This document shows, piece by piece, positions 30,346 to 38,828 of a DNA stretch of 48,890 nt. The stretch's first letter is position 1. Each line of letters begins with the position of its first letter. A model generated the notes under the pieces. The model ran no database searches. It had not been told where the DNA came from and saw only the letters and a list, made by a program, of their open reading frames with translations. The stretch lies in the NCBI GenBank assembly GCA_041859875.1, contig JBFLFY010000017.1, positions 1 to 48,890 on the forward strand, given 5' to 3'. This stretch comes from Thermocaproicibacter sp041859875 (GTDB lineage Bacteria; Bacillota; Clostridia; Oscillospirales; Acutalibacteraceae). The translations under genes were made by a program, and so were the position numbers.

Positions 30346-30942
30346 ATGTCTGACTCTTTAATTACCAAAAAAGCAATGGCTGAATCCATTAAGGCACTGA
30401 TGAAAAAAAAGAGCCTCAATAAAATCACTGTTTCAGATATTGTGCAGTCCTGCGGTCTGAACCGGCAGACTTTTTACTACCATTTTAAAGATAAATACGA
30501 CCTTATAAATTGGATTTACTACAACGAAATTGTTACAACTCTTGCTAAAGCCTCGGAAAACGGTGAATGGGATGACGCCATGCTGAGAGCTTTGAACATT
30601 ATGAAACGTGAAAAATTTTTTTACATTGGTTCGCTCAACATGGACGGGCAGAATATCTTTTACAATTATCTGTTTCAGGCAACAAAAGAGATGCTCTTGA
30701 AAATTATAGCACAGTTTACAGAAAACTCGCATCCAGAGCTGCACATGGACTTGACCGACCGAAATTTTATTGCAGAATTTTACACTTACGGCCTTGTTGG
30801 AATGGTAATTCAGTGGGCAAAGCAGGGCATGAAAGAACCGCCGAATGAAATTGTAAGCCGCCTGAGGCACTTTATAGATGACAGCGAACGCGTTTCAGCG
30901 GCACGCTGCCTCAAAAAAAGCCCTGAAGAAAAGCTGCCCTAA
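30346..30942 (+). CDS. TetR/AcrR family transcriptional regulator
   Basis: A 198-residue protein with an N-terminal TetR helix-turn-helix (about 10-55; KITVSDIVQSCGLNRQTFYYHFKDKYDLINWIYY) and a C-terminal part resembling the TetR_C_8 / DhaS type (YTYGLVGMVIQWAKQGMKEPP). A GTGAGG site precedes the ATG. No transporter or enzyme operon adjoins it; the next gene is a GT2-like protein with its own promoter-like sequence, so the target is unknown. Confidence 0.88.
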   Translation: MSDSLITKKAMAESIKALMKKKSLNKITVSDIVQSCGLNRQTFYYHFKDKYDLINWIYYNEIVTTLAKASENGEWDDAMLRALNIMKREKFFYIGSLNMDGQNIFYNYLFQATKEMLLKIIAQFTENSHPELHMDLTDRNFIAEFYTYGLVGMVIQWAKQGMKEPPNEIVSRLRHFIDDSERVSAARCLKKSPEEKLP

Positions 30943-31070
30943 AGCCACACAAATGGCACAAGATTTTCTTTTCCGGTCCGCATAATCTGTAAAATATACA
31001 TCTTACCAAATTTGCTTGATATGCTATACTTAACGCAGAGAATACATACGGTGTGAAAGGGCGATTCTGA

Positions 31071-32027
31071 GTGCAAAGCGCGGAACTTTCCATTTTAATC
31101 CCGGCAAAAAACATTGAAAAAGAAGTTTTTGGTATCCTTGAATTTGCCGCAAAACAGGTGGCTGGCCTGGATGCGGAATTTATTTTGGTAGACATGGGCT
31201 CTTCCGACAAAACAGTGCTGCAGGCTGTAACTGCAATCAAGGAACTTGGCTTGCGCGGTTTTGTCATCCAAAACGGAAGCTCAAATGTGCCTTCGGCTTT
31301 AAACACAGCTGTTCAGAAAGCGGAAGGGCGCTACCTTACTTTCCTTTTTGCGCGCAGACTTTACCGTGGCTTTCTGCCTTGTTACCTGGAAACAGCGCGG
31401 CGCCTTCAGGCAGATGTTGTTTTTGGCTGTTCTTCCAAAGAGGAAACGCGCATGGCGGAACTGCGGAATATCAGCAGTTCTGTTCACCGCCCAGACGGCG
31501 CCAGTTATGCAAAGGAAATTATCCGCCGCAAACTGAAAATCGACATTGCCGCTGTGCTGTTGCGCAGGGATTTTCTGCTTTCCCGCCTAATTTCATTCGA
31601 TGAGGAGTGTCCTTTCGGCTATGCGGAAGAATTTCTGCTGAAATGCCTGCTTGCCTCCAAAATAACGGCGCAAGCGCCTGTTTCCCTGCGGCGCAGCACT
31701 GATTTTGAGTTGAAGCGCGGCAAGAGCGGAGAGGTCGGTTTTGCAGTCTTTACGCGTGTAAAAGCTCTGCTGAACATCCGAAGCCTTGTGCGGACTTCAT
31801 CTTCCGACGCTGAACTGCTTCGCCTGCTGGAAAAGGAACTGCTGCCATTTACCGTAATGAACTGTATTGACATTGCCCTGCATGAAGGAATCAGCCACCA
31901 TACCATTAAGGACTTTTTGCATTCTTCCGGATATGATCGGCTGCTTACAGCCGACCGGAAAAGCAGCCCCGCCCTTCGAAAGCAGATTTTTCGCTGGAAA
32001 GTCATGCCCGGGTTATACCGGGCATGA
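31071..32027 (+). CDS. GT2-like glycosyltransferase, DxD motif not evident
   Basis: A 318-residue protein with the GT-A entry strand ELSILIPAKNIEKEVFGIL and the block FILVDMGSSDKTVLQAV, as in family 2 glycosyltransferases. Where the metal-binding DxD normally follows 'GRYLTFL', the sequence is FARRLYRG, so nucleotide-sugar activity is doubtful. The C-terminal half is not recognised. No membrane segment. The start is a GTG, with AAAGGG 9 nt upstream. It ends in a clear terminator. Confidence 0.7.
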   Translation: MQSAELSILIPAKNIEKEVFGILEFAAKQVAGLDAEFILVDMGSSDKTVLQAVTAIKELGLRGFVIQNGSSNVPSALNTAVQKAEGRYLTFLFARRLYRGFLPCYLETARRLQADVVFGCSSKEETRMAELRNISSSVHRPDGASYAKEIIRRKLKIDIAAVLLRRDFLLSRLISFDEECPFGYAEEFLLKCLLASKITAQAPVSLRRSTDFELKRGKSGEVGFAVFTRVKALLNIRSLVRTSSSDAELLRLLEKELLPFTVMNCIDIALHEGISHHTIKDFLHSSGYDRLLTADRKSSPALRKQIFRWKVMPGLYRA

Positions 32028-32042
32028 CTTTCTTTCTTTTAC
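32002..32042 (+). terminator. Terminator of the GT2-like gene
   Basis: TCATGCCCGG GTTATA CCGGGCATGA hairpin overlapping the stop codon, followed by CTTTCTTTCTTTT. Confidence 0.85.
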
Positions 32043-32075
32043 TGTAAGTTATTGTAAAAAAATAGATGCTTCTTC

Positions 32076-32110
32076 TTGACATTATATACTATGCAATGTA
32101 TTATATATGT
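32076..32110 (+). promoter_or_regulatory. padR promoter with overlapping inverted repeats
   Basis: TTGACA (32076-32081), 17-bp spacer, TATTAT (32099-32104). The spacer and flanks contain ATAC ... GTAT and ACATTATATA ... TTATATATGT dyads, as expected for a PadR operator; autorepression is inferred. Confidence 0.7.
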
Positions 32111-32127
32111 CAATAGGAGGCATTACA

Positions 32128-32445
32128 TTGGATGTTCAAATTAAAAAAGGCATGCTTGACGTTTGTGTCCTCGCAGTCCTCAAGCGCGGCGACTCCTATG
32201 GCTACCGGATTATCCGCGATATTTCCAGCTGCATCAAAATTTCAGAATCAACGCTTTACCCTATTTTGAAGCGTCTGGAAACAGAAGGGTGCCTTTCACC
32301 CTACTCTGTCGTACACAATGGGCGCCTGAGAAAATACTACCACCTTACATCAATCGGGGAAATGCATATCCAGGGCTTTCTTCAGGAATGGGACGAAATA
32401 GTGCAGATTCATGATTTTATCACACGGGAGGAAAACATGAAATGA
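32128..32445 (+). CDS. PadR family transcriptional regulator
   Basis: A 105-residue winged-helix regulator: DVCVLAVLKRGDSYGYRIIRDIS and STLYPILKRLETEGCL are the PadR signature blocks. The start is a TTG at 32128, 7 nt after AGGAGG; the ATG at 32107 lies upstream of the ribosome binding site and would encode it, so it is rejected. The stop overlaps the next start (ATGA). PadR followed by a HAAS-domain membrane protein is a recurrent envelope-stress pair in Firmicutes. Confidence 0.88.
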   Translation: MDVQIKKGMLDVCVLAVLKRGDSYGYRIIRDISSCIKISESTLYPILKRLETEGCLSPYSVVHNGRLRKYYHLTSIGEMHIQGFLQEWDEIVQIHDFITREENMK

Positions 32446-33530
32446 GCAAGGAGCAGTTTTTAAGAACGCTTCACAGTCTGCTGAAAGATCTTCCGGAAGA
32501 CGAATTGGAGCGCATCATCGCCTATTACCGGGAAATGATAGAAGACAAAGTCGAAAACGGTCAGACGGAGCAGCAGGCAGTTGCTGGACTGGGAGATATC
32601 CGCATACTGGCACAAAAGATTTTGGCAGAAAACCCAAACCGCAGGCCCAAAAACACCGGCAAAATTGCGGCAATCTGTATTGCCTCCGTCCTCGGTGCGG
32701 TCTTTATTCTCAGTATCGTTCTAGCCGCTTTTCGGAATTTTCATGTGGTCACCTCAGTACCGGAAAACACACAGCCGGACGCAGCAGCGACCGATTCTTC
32801 AGCCTGGTCAGCTTCTGCTGCCGATAACCCATCTTCTCAGAGTGGTCACTATAAGACCTACCAGGTGAACAGCAGCGGCATCTCAAATATTGAACTGGAT
32901 GTAAAAGAAAAAGCGATTGTGATTGAGCCTGGAAACGACAGCAAAATTACCGTCGCATATATTCCAGGCGGCAGCCACGACTACCAGTTCTCCTGCAGCG
33001 GCGGCACGCTGAAAATACAAAATGAAGTGGGCATCAGAAATCCATTTCGAATTTCAAGGGATGACGAAACGGAGCCGGACATCTTTATACAGGTACCGTC
33101 GCCTTACAGTGGGAATATCCGGGCCAATACAACAAACAGCTACATCCTTGCCAAAGATCTAAAAAAGCTCAATACACTTCACCTAAAAACAAATGACTCT
33201 TACATTAAACTGTCTTCTCTCACCGCACAGGCCGTTGAAATTGACACACGAAATGCCGCAATAAATCTCGACTCTGTTTCGGCTTCTTCCCATCTTACGG
33301 CGACAACGCAGAATGCTGTTATCAGGCTTGCTGACACGGAGTCACCGGATACTTTGCTGCAAACGGAAAACGCCATGATTGTCGGGACGATACACGGCAA
33401 AGAAGAGGACTACACGGTTGACGCAGAAACTACAAACGCCATCAGTAATCTTCCAAAACGCGCTGGCGGAAGCAAAAAGCTCACCGTCAAAACGACCAAC
33501 GCAATTATTAATGTAAAATTTGAAGGATAG
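32442..33530 (+). CDS. HAAS (DUF1700) - DUF4097 membrane protein
   Basis: A 362-residue protein with an N-terminal HAAS/DUF1700 domain (about 1-65; LLKDLPEDELERIIAYYREMIEDKVENGQTEQQAVAGLG), one TM helix (about 73-96), a Ser/Ala/Pro linker, and a C-terminal beta-helix-like DUF4097 domain (about 135-362) with repeated 'TTNA' type strands (TTNSYIL, TENAMIVG, TTNAISN, TTNAIIN). HAAS domains are thought to engage the cognate PadR, so the protein may couple an external signal to the regulator. Translationally coupled to padR. Confidence 0.85.
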   Translation: MSKEQFLRTLHSLLKDLPEDELERIIAYYREMIEDKVENGQTEQQAVAGLGDIRILAQKILAENPNRRPKNTGKIAAICIASVLGAVFILSIVLAAFRNFHVVTSVPENTQPDAAATDSSAWSASAADNPSSQSGHYKTYQVNSSGISNIELDVKEKAIVIEPGNDSKITVAYIPGGSHDYQFSCSGGTLKIQNEVGIRNPFRISRDDETEPDIFIQVPSPYSGNIRANTTNSYILAKDLKKLNTLHLKTNDSYIKLSSLTAQAVEIDTRNAAINLDSVSASSHLTATTQNAVIRLADTESPDTLLQTENAMIVGTIHGKEEDYTVDAETTNAISNLPKRAGGSKKLTVKTTNAIINVKFEG

Positions 33531-33546
33531 CAAAAAAAGCGGAGAC

Positions 33547-33606
33547 AGCCTTCAAACGCAGATTTTGTATGGAACATTTTCCGGGCTATACCGGACATAT
33601 CTTTTC
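33547..33606 (+). repeat. Degenerate copy of the GT2-like gene 3' end
   Basis: About 58 bp align at roughly 75% with 31,973-32,032, which is the C-terminal coding end and terminator of the GT2-like gene: CCTTCRAA-GCAGATTTT...TGGAA...CCGGG-TATACCGG. The padR-HAAS pair thus lies between two related ends. Confidence 0.45.
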
Positions 33607-33621
33607 CTGCCAGAAACAGCA

Positions 33622-33665
33622 GGAAGCCTCTTTCATTTTTTCGGATGAAAGAGGCTTCTTTTTTA
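33622..33665 (+). terminator. Terminator of the padR-HAAS operon
   Basis: GAAGCCTCTTTCAT pairs with ATGAAAGAGGCTTC (14 bp), followed by T6. Confidence 0.9.
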
Positions 33666-33710
33666 TTCCGCCGGTTTTTTCCCTGCATACTATAAACTGA
33701 GGTGATTTTT

Positions 33711-33926
33711 ATGGTACGGGATCTCTCCCCGGAAGAAATATCATACCTTGCAACTTCCTTTGCCGTTGCACTCACAAAAGATCTCGACATCGCCTCTATC
33801 AAAGTCATGTGTTCTTTTTTCGTCAGTGTTGTCAGCTCGCTGAACCTTATCATCGCACAGCGCAACCTTCTGAAAGGGCCACCCCATCCCCCTTGCGGCG
33901 AATGCGGGGAACCGCCAAGAAATTAA
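33711..33926 (+). CDS. Small protein, DUF6774-like
   Basis: A 71-residue protein with a helical, hydrophobic middle (LSPEEISYLATSFAVALTKDLDIASIKVMCSFFVSVVSSLNLIIAQRNL) and a Pro/Cys-rich tail (GPPHPPCGECGEPP). The spacing of the 'AxLxxFxxxxxxxLxxIxAQRxL' pattern resembles short clostridial proteins classed as DUF6774; that assignment is tentative. GAGGTGA lies 5 nt before the ATG at 33711. It stands alone, convergent with a GT2 gene. Confidence 0.6.
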   Translation: MVRDLSPEEISYLATSFAVALTKDLDIASIKVMCSFFVSVVSSLNLIIAQRNLLKGPPHPPCGECGEPPRN

Positions 33927-33936
33927 AGCTTCTGCG

Positions 33937-34650
33937 TTACCGGTACCATTTGCGCAGAAGCAGCCAAAAGCGTACAAACCCTTTGCGAAACTCCTTTTTC
34001 TCTGCGCACAGTTCCTTGCTGGTAAGCGAAGGGTTTATCCAGTCCACTGTAAGCTCGCGCCAGGGGACGCCGCTTTGCTCGGTGTAAAACAGAAGCTCGG
34101 CACATTCTAGCCAAAAAGGGCCGCGGCTGCAAAGGGGGTACAGCACTTCAGCTGTTTCCCTGCGAAACAGCTTAAACGGGCAAAAAGGATCACTGCACTG
34201 AAAGCTGAGCAGAAAGCGGGCTGCACGCCGTACCTGGCAAGCGGTTCTCCAAAACTTTTTCTGCACCTGCAGGATGGAAAAGCGGCGAAAGCGCGAACCG
34301 TTTACGGCTTCAATTACACTGTCTTCAAACATCTGGTCAGCATACAGCAGGTGCTCCAGCCCTGCGGAAAGGTCAAGATTCAGGAAGCCAATAATGTCGC
34401 AGGTATTTCTCAAAAGTACGGCTTCCATAACGGGACACCCTTGCAGCTTCGGGATATACTCTATATTGGCACAGCCAGCCGCGATTGCACGGCTCATACG
34501 TTCAGTGCCATCCGCCGAACCACAGTCCGCTATTGTAATCCGGTAACGTCCCCGAAAGTATTCTTCACAGAAATCGGAAGTCCTGCGGATGCCGCGGATC
34601 AGCCTTGTTTCATCGTTTTTTACCGGGAAAACGATATTTACAGTGCCCAT
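33937..34650 (-). CDS. GT2 family glycosyltransferase
   Basis: A 237-residue GT-A fold protein: entry strand MGTVNIVFPVKNDETRLIRGI, nucleotide-binding block ITIADCGSADGTERMSRA and a DxD-like IIGFLNLDLSAG (about residues 96-107). It is short, lacking a membrane anchor and the usual C-terminal part, and is rich in Arg and Phe at the end. The start is the ATG at 34650, 6 nt after GGGGG; the upstream extension to 34788 is not preceded by a ribosome binding site. The sugar and acceptor cannot be told. Confidence 0.75.
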   Translation of the reverse strand: MGTVNIVFPVKNDETRLIRGIRRTSDFCEEYFRGRYRITIADCGSADGTERMSRAIAAGCANIEYIPKLQGCPVMEAVLLRNTCDIIGFLNLDLSAGLEHLLYADQMFEDSVIEAVNGSRFRRFSILQVQKKFWRTACQVRRAARFLLSFQCSDPFCPFKLFRRETAEVLYPLCSRGPFWLECAELLFYTEQSGVPWRELTVDWINPSLTSKELCAEKKEFRKGFVRFWLLLRKWYR

Positions 34651-34823
34651 GGAATGCCCCCTGTTCCGCAGCTGCGGTGAATTCAGACTTGCAAAGCATT
34701 CCTGCATTTTCGTTTTTCGGCTGCTGAATCTTACACGGTCTTCCGACCGGATTTTCTCTGACCTCCGGTTTCTTTTCCTCTCTATCATATTGGAAGCAAA
34801 GCGGATTTATGCCGATTTCAAAT

Positions 34824-35153
34824 TCAGAGGCCAGTTCGGTACAAAGGTATTACATTGATGACAGGCACCTCGTACGGGTGAACCGCTTTCACTGCGCGGA
34901 TTGTTTCATCGACTCTTTCGCGGCGGCAAAGGACTTCCACCTTATACTCCGTTCCGGTACAGAGTTTATTTTCTTCGCCGTTGTATGGGCTGCTGCCCGG
35001 AAGCGGCCGCCAGCAGCCTTTTGACTCGCTGTAGGAAAGGCAGCAGTCATAGTTCCCCACATGGCCTGCGTCAACGCTCTGAAGTGCCTTTCGCAAAGCT
35101 TCGAAATGCGTTGCAGGGATATAAATTTCCATTTTACAGAATTCAAAATCCAT
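34824..35153 (-). CDS. Stand-alone YqfO/NIF3 insert-domain protein
   Basis: A 109-residue protein that matches the middle (PII/CutA-like) domain found inserted in YqfO/NIF3 proteins: IYIPATHFEALRKALQSVDAGHVGNYDCCLSYSE, then FRPLPG-type block (WRPLPGSSPYNG) and a final VKAVHPYEVPVINVIPL. It is probably a small trimeric, metal- or nucleotide-responsive cytoplasmic protein; its role is unknown. GAGGAG lies 8 nt before the ATG. It follows the DUF2156 gene terminator. Confidence 0.8.
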   Translation of the reverse strand: MDFEFCKMEIYIPATHFEALRKALQSVDAGHVGNYDCCLSYSESKGCWRPLPGSSPYNGEENKLCTGTEYKVEVLCRRERVDETIRAVKAVHPYEVPVINVIPLYRTGL

Positions 35154-35173
35154 TTTAAAAACTCCTCACTAAA

Positions 35174-35212
35174 AAATAAACCCGCAAAGCGCTTTCGGCG
35201 CCTGACGGGTTC
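35174..35212 (-). terminator. Terminator of the DUF2156 gene
   Basis: AACCCG ... CGGGTT outer stem with a GGCGC/GCGC inner helix; the minus strand continues TTTATTTTTT. Confidence 0.8.
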
Positions 35213-35216
35213 GCTG

Positions 35217-36110
35217 CTATTCTTCCGGCCTTGCTGTAACCGTGCTTTTTTCAAGCAACTGTACTGGATGGTACGAAAGCTTTGATTTTCGCAGGCCTTC
35301 GTCCCCCACATCTTCTTCCCGGTTCACAAATTCGTCGCCTTCCCGCGCGAAATGCTTCAAAAATTCCTGCACTGTCAGCTGGTATACACCGGTGTACTGA
35401 ATATCTGCTTTCTCAATATGGACAAAGATTGTATCGTTTACCCGTTCGCCAACTGAAAAAGATACAATCTTCCCACCTGCTTCCAAGAAACCGCCAAAAA
35501 GGCCGTACCGGCTGTAGTTTTCCAGCAGTTCCATGGTGCGCAGGCTTTCTTCCTGGGCGACCGCGCCGGGCTTTTCATAAGCGATGCTGAAATTTCGATA
35601 AAATTCGCGCACACGCGGGAGGTTTTCTTCGGTGATTGCCTGGAACGAGTACCCGGGGTAAAGCTTTTGGAACTTGTGAATATGGTTCCGCTGCCCATCA
35701 TATTTTTTCCCATGAAAGAGGAGCAAATCCTGGGTACAGTAAAGATAGTCGAACCAGTCGCGTTCCGAGCGAATTTCAGCGTCGGGGAAATGACTGAGAA
35801 GAAGCGGTAAAGAATTCTTCGGAACTGTGCAGAACACCAGCGGAATTCCTTGCTCACCACAGAAGAGGTCAAGCTCGTCCAACGCGGCATCCTGGTTCTC
35901 CCCCAAAGGTACTGTAAACGCCGTTTCCCCGTTCAGGTAATGCACCTGAAACAGCAGCGTATTTCGAAAAACCGTAAATGAAGTGTGAAAAAATTCACGC
36001 CACATGAAAATGCCGCCAATGGAGTAATCGCAGATCCTGGAACGTTGAAGCTTCAAAAAAGGCCGAACTGTTTCCATATCGTCAAGGGTAAGTTTTGCAA
36101 AATTCAACAT
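35217..36110 (-). CDS. DUF2156 (phosphatidylglycerol lysyltransferase-like) protein
   Basis: A 297-residue protein with tandem GNAT-like folds typical of DUF2156: CDYSIGGIFMWREFF, DWFDYLYCTQDLLLFHGKKYDGQRNHIHKF and the C-terminal VGERVNDTIFVHIEKADIQYTGVYQLTVQEFLKH. It lacks the TM region of MprF, so it is a soluble member of uncertain acceptor (some relatives transfer amino acids to lipids or peptides). It begins after a 100-bp gap from the TtcA-like gene; both are on the minus strand. Confidence 0.82.
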   Translation of the reverse strand: MLNFAKLTLDDMETVRPFLKLQRSRICDYSIGGIFMWREFFHTSFTVFRNTLLFQVHYLNGETAFTVPLGENQDAALDELDLFCGEQGIPLVFCTVPKNSLPLLLSHFPDAEIRSERDWFDYLYCTQDLLLFHGKKYDGQRNHIHKFQKLYPGYSFQAITEENLPRVREFYRNFSIAYEKPGAVAQEESLRTMELLENYSRYGLFGGFLEAGGKIVSFSVGERVNDTIFVHIEKADIQYTGVYQLTVQEFLKHFAREGDEFVNREEDVGDEGLRKSKLSYHPVQLLEKSTVTARPEE

Positions 36111-36212
36111 AAAAAAGTCCCATTATATTTATTGGCGCATATCGTGCTGCCGCACTGCCCGCGCTGTTTTTACAGTATAGCCTCATCTGTTTTAAAAATC
36201 AAGGCGAATGGT

Positions 36213-37034
36213 TCAGGAATCGTAGTCATCTAAAAAATGATGTATTTCCTTTCCCCTGCGGTAAGCAATCACTGTTTCAAGGTTTACATTTTCAACGCTG
36301 TGAAAAATGTTCTTGTCTACATTTGGGTTCTCTGAACGAAGCTGACGAATCAGGCGCTTCATCTCCTGTCGCTTGGAACTGCTCACGCCCTGCGCGCAGT
36401 TTTCGGTGAATCGGCAGGCACACTGCAGGAACTGGAGGTTATTGTATTTTTTCCATGCAATGATGTCGTCTTCCCGCACAAGGTAAAGCGGGCGTATCAG
36501 CTCCATGCCGCTGTAATGAGCGCTGTGCAGTTTCGGCATCATGGTGCGCACTTCCGCGCCGTACAAAATGCTCATAAGAATTGTTTCGATGACATCGTCA
36601 AAGTGATGCCCAAGGGCAATTTTGTTGCAGCCAAGCTCCTGCGCGTGGCGGTATAGGCATCCGCGGCGCATTTTGGCGCAAAGATAGCACGGTGAACGGT
36701 CCTGATCCGCAACGATTTCAAAAATCTTTGTTTCTACAATCTGAGCCGGGATGTGCAGCGCTTTGGCGTTTTGCTCAATCAAGTTTCTGTTTTCAGCATT
36801 ATAGCCGGGGTCCATCACCATATAGATCACTTCAAACGGAAAGTCGCTGTATTTTTGCAGGCGCTGAACACATTTGGCCAGCAGCATGGAGTCTTTGCCG
36901 CCGGAAATGCAGACGGCAATGCGGTCGCCTTCCTGTATCAGTTTATATTTCTTAACGGCTGAAAGAAACGGAAGCCAAATCTTCCTGCGGTATTTCCGGA
37001 CAATGCTGTTTTCCGCCTGTTCATAAAATTCCAT
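36213..37034 (-). CDS. TtcA/TilS-like PP-loop ATPase (tRNA thiolation)
   Basis: A 273-residue PP-loop protein: ATP pyrophosphatase motif AVCISGGKDSMLLAK (about 41-55), Cys pair PCYLCAKMRRGCLY (about 115-128), and the GHHFDDVIETILMS block. This matches the TtcA-like family that makes 2-thiocytidine or related tRNA thiolations using an iron-sulfur cluster. Additional Cys residues near 203-213 (QCACRFTENC) may complete the cluster. TilS is less likely because it lacks such cysteines. Confidence 0.85.
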   Translation of the reverse strand: MEFYEQAENSIVRKYRRKIWLPFLSAVKKYKLIQEGDRIAVCISGGKDSMLLAKCVQRLQKYSDFPFEVIYMVMDPGYNAENRNLIEQNAKALHIPAQIVETKIFEIVADQDRSPCYLCAKMRRGCLYRHAQELGCNKIALGHHFDDVIETILMSILYGAEVRTMMPKLHSAHYSGMELIRPLYLVREDDIIAWKKYNNLQFLQCACRFTENCAQGVSSSKRQEMKRLIRQLRSENPNVDKNIFHSVENVNLETVIAYRRGKEIHHFLDDYDS

Positions 37035-37281
37035 TTTCTTTTCCTCCGGGCAATTTCTACAGAGCGGCTATTTCTTTAGACTTCCCACCCTGCGGCATAT
37101 TCTTATTGTACCATTGTATGCCAGAGCAAGCAACGGGCAGCAAGGGCAGGCGCACGTCGGATTGTGATGGTATAGAAGAAATTATTTTAAAAATTGGAAG
37201 ACAATTTAGATATAATATGGTAAAATGGGTTTTATAGGAATATATGGGCTTAAAATTGTATTAAGAAGGATGTGTGCGGGG

Positions 37282-38130
37282 ATGGAACGGTACTCAGCGT
37301 GTTTCAGGGAATTAACAAATACGGATAAATTCAAAATTATCATTACCGGCGGTCAGCGGATTAAAAATGATTCCTCACTGCAAAGCCAAAGTATCAAGCA
37401 GGAAGCCATTCCCATGCAGGCAGGAACAAAGCCAAGCCCGAATGCAGGCAAAAAGAAGGACAGCAGCCAACGAGAATTCGACCTTTGCTGGATTCTTATT
37501 ACCGTCTTAATCTGCTGTATTGTAAGCTTGGTAAGCCGCATTGCCTCCCCCGGAAGCCCACTCTACAAAGTGATTGATATTATCTTTGCCGTTGTGGCAG
37601 TCGTGGGAATCTCAAAGCTCTTTCACATGGCTTCCAATATCCGCGCGGGCAGCAGTCGGCGCGTTCAGCCAAGCGGCGGCCAATGCACTCAAGTAGTCGT
37701 CAGCACCGCTCCGCGGCCAGCTGTACAGTCTCCGGAACAAAACGTGCAGGCAGCAACGGATGACTTTAAGCCCGGAACAGCAGGCATACGCCACGGATTT
37801 CTGATTATTGATGCTGTTGCAAAAACAGTACACGCCTACAGTTACAAGAAGGATGAACAAAACAACGAAAAAATTGAAAAGCAGCCGGAAGCAAGCGGCG
37901 TTCTTAAATATCTGATTGCATACCGGCACGAAAGAAGCGGCAAATGGAATGTAATCACCTGTGGAAGCAACAACAGAAGATACAACTATACTGTCAAGGA
38001 CCTTGGAGCCGGTGCGTTTTCCGTCCTAAAGGATAGCAGGTATGACGTCTATGGAATAGCAAATGACGATATTCCGAACGCCCGGGACTCAATGGAGAAC
38101 GTTCTGGCTGCTTTGGCAGGTGACCAGTAA
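37282..38130 (+). CDS. Putative membrane protein, unknown function
   Basis: About 282 residues from this start. A polar N-terminal part (Ser/Gln/Lys-rich) is followed by two hydrophobic segments (FDLCWILITVLICCIVSLVSRI; IIFAVVAVVGISKLF) and a C-terminal soluble domain of about 130 residues starting GIRHGFLIIDAVAKTVHAYSYKKD, with GKWNVITCGSNNRRYNYTVKDLG. I do not recognise the family. The start is uncertain: in-frame ATGs occur at 37225 (which overlaps the TATAAT at 37210-37215 region and would be nearly leaderless), 37270 and 37282; GAAGG precedes the latter two at imperfect distances. Confidence 0.6.
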   Translation: MERYSACFRELTNTDKFKIIITGGQRIKNDSSLQSQSIKQEAIPMQAGTKPSPNAGKKKDSSQREFDLCWILITVLICCIVSLVSRIASPGSPLYKVIDIIFAVVAVVGISKLFHMASNIRAGSSRRVQPSGGQCTQVVVSTAPRPAVQSPEQNVQAATDDFKPGTAGIRHGFLIIDAVAKTVHAYSYKKDEQNNEKIEKQPEASGVLKYLIAYRHERSGKWNVITCGSNNRRYNYTVKDLGAGAFSVLKDSRYDVYGIANDDIPNARDSMENVLAALAGDQ

Positions 38131-38211
38131 GCAGGCTGACATGATGCCATCTGCCGTTTTTCCCCGGCGAGGTGATAAAATACTTCAAAACCGCATTCCA
38201 AGAGTTTTTCC

Positions 38212-38239
38212 TTGACTTCAAAACTGAACGCGGTATAAT
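38212..38239 (+). promoter_or_regulatory. Promoter of structured RNA, copy 1
   Basis: TTGACT (38212-38217), 16-bp spacer, TATAAT (38234-38239). It is identical in the second copy. Confidence 0.82.
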
Positions 38240-38245
38240 TTACCT

Positions 38246-38457
38246 GTAAGGCACAAAAAGTGCAATGCAGAAGCTAGGTGCGGGAACACCTGCCTCCTGC
38301 ATACGGAGCACACACTCCATACGCAACCGAATCATCGGCACATTGCGGTTTCTATTATACCGCCTGTTCCATTATTTGTACAGGGGTGAAAATGGGAGCC
38401 AGTATGTGCCTTTGCGGCGCTGTACATGGATGAAGAATCCGTGTACAGTGCTTTTTT
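38246..38457 (+). ncRNA. Structured RNA of about 212 nt, copy 1
   Basis: The transcript from the promoter ends at a 15-bp terminator stem (38417-38451) with T6. Predicted helices in order: GCAC/GTGC; ATGCAG/CTGCAT enclosing AGGTG/CACCT; GGAG/CTCC; CGCAA/TTGCG enclosing CCGA/TCGG; CCTGT/ACAGG; terminator. Between the two copies, loops vary while stems are kept, and the terminator shows paired changes. No ORF is shared. The class is not recognised. Confidence 0.75.
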
Positions 38458-38828
38458 GTGCCTTGTGGCAGCCGCAGCCCGGTGAGGCGGCATTTGGCTT
38501 ACGCCACCGGAAGCGGCTGCCTTTTGTGAAAATATTGGTGAATGAAAAACAGCACAGCCAGTTTCCTTTAACCCCAGTCGGTTTTCGGGAATTCGGCAAT
38601 GCTGCTTTTCAATTTCTATCTGCATTTGTACTATCATTTGTACTATAATTATAAAAATTATCTGCGGCAAAATTAAAGCCGCAATTCGGCATTCCTGCTG
38701 AAATGTGGCTCTTGCTTCTATCTCATTCGGTTCTATCCAGGATGTTTCCTATGTCATACTCTGTCTAAACTGAAAGAAAATATGATGGAATACCTACCAG
38801 AGTGCTTTACCCGGCAAGAATGAATGTT

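Larger units (their letters stand above)
38175..38735 (+). repeat. Long direct repeat, copy 1 (about 540 bp)
   Basis: Largely identical to 42,463-43,000, including a promoter, a structured RNA, its terminator, a further conserved 150 bp and a final inverted-repeat terminator (AAAGCCGCAATTCGGCATT...). Copy 1 has more decay in the last 60 bp. The interval between the copies is about 3.7 kb. Confidence 0.85.

Noticed and set aside
32107..32127. ATG at 32107 as padR start
   Set aside because: It lies before the AGGAGG that serves the TTG at 32128.
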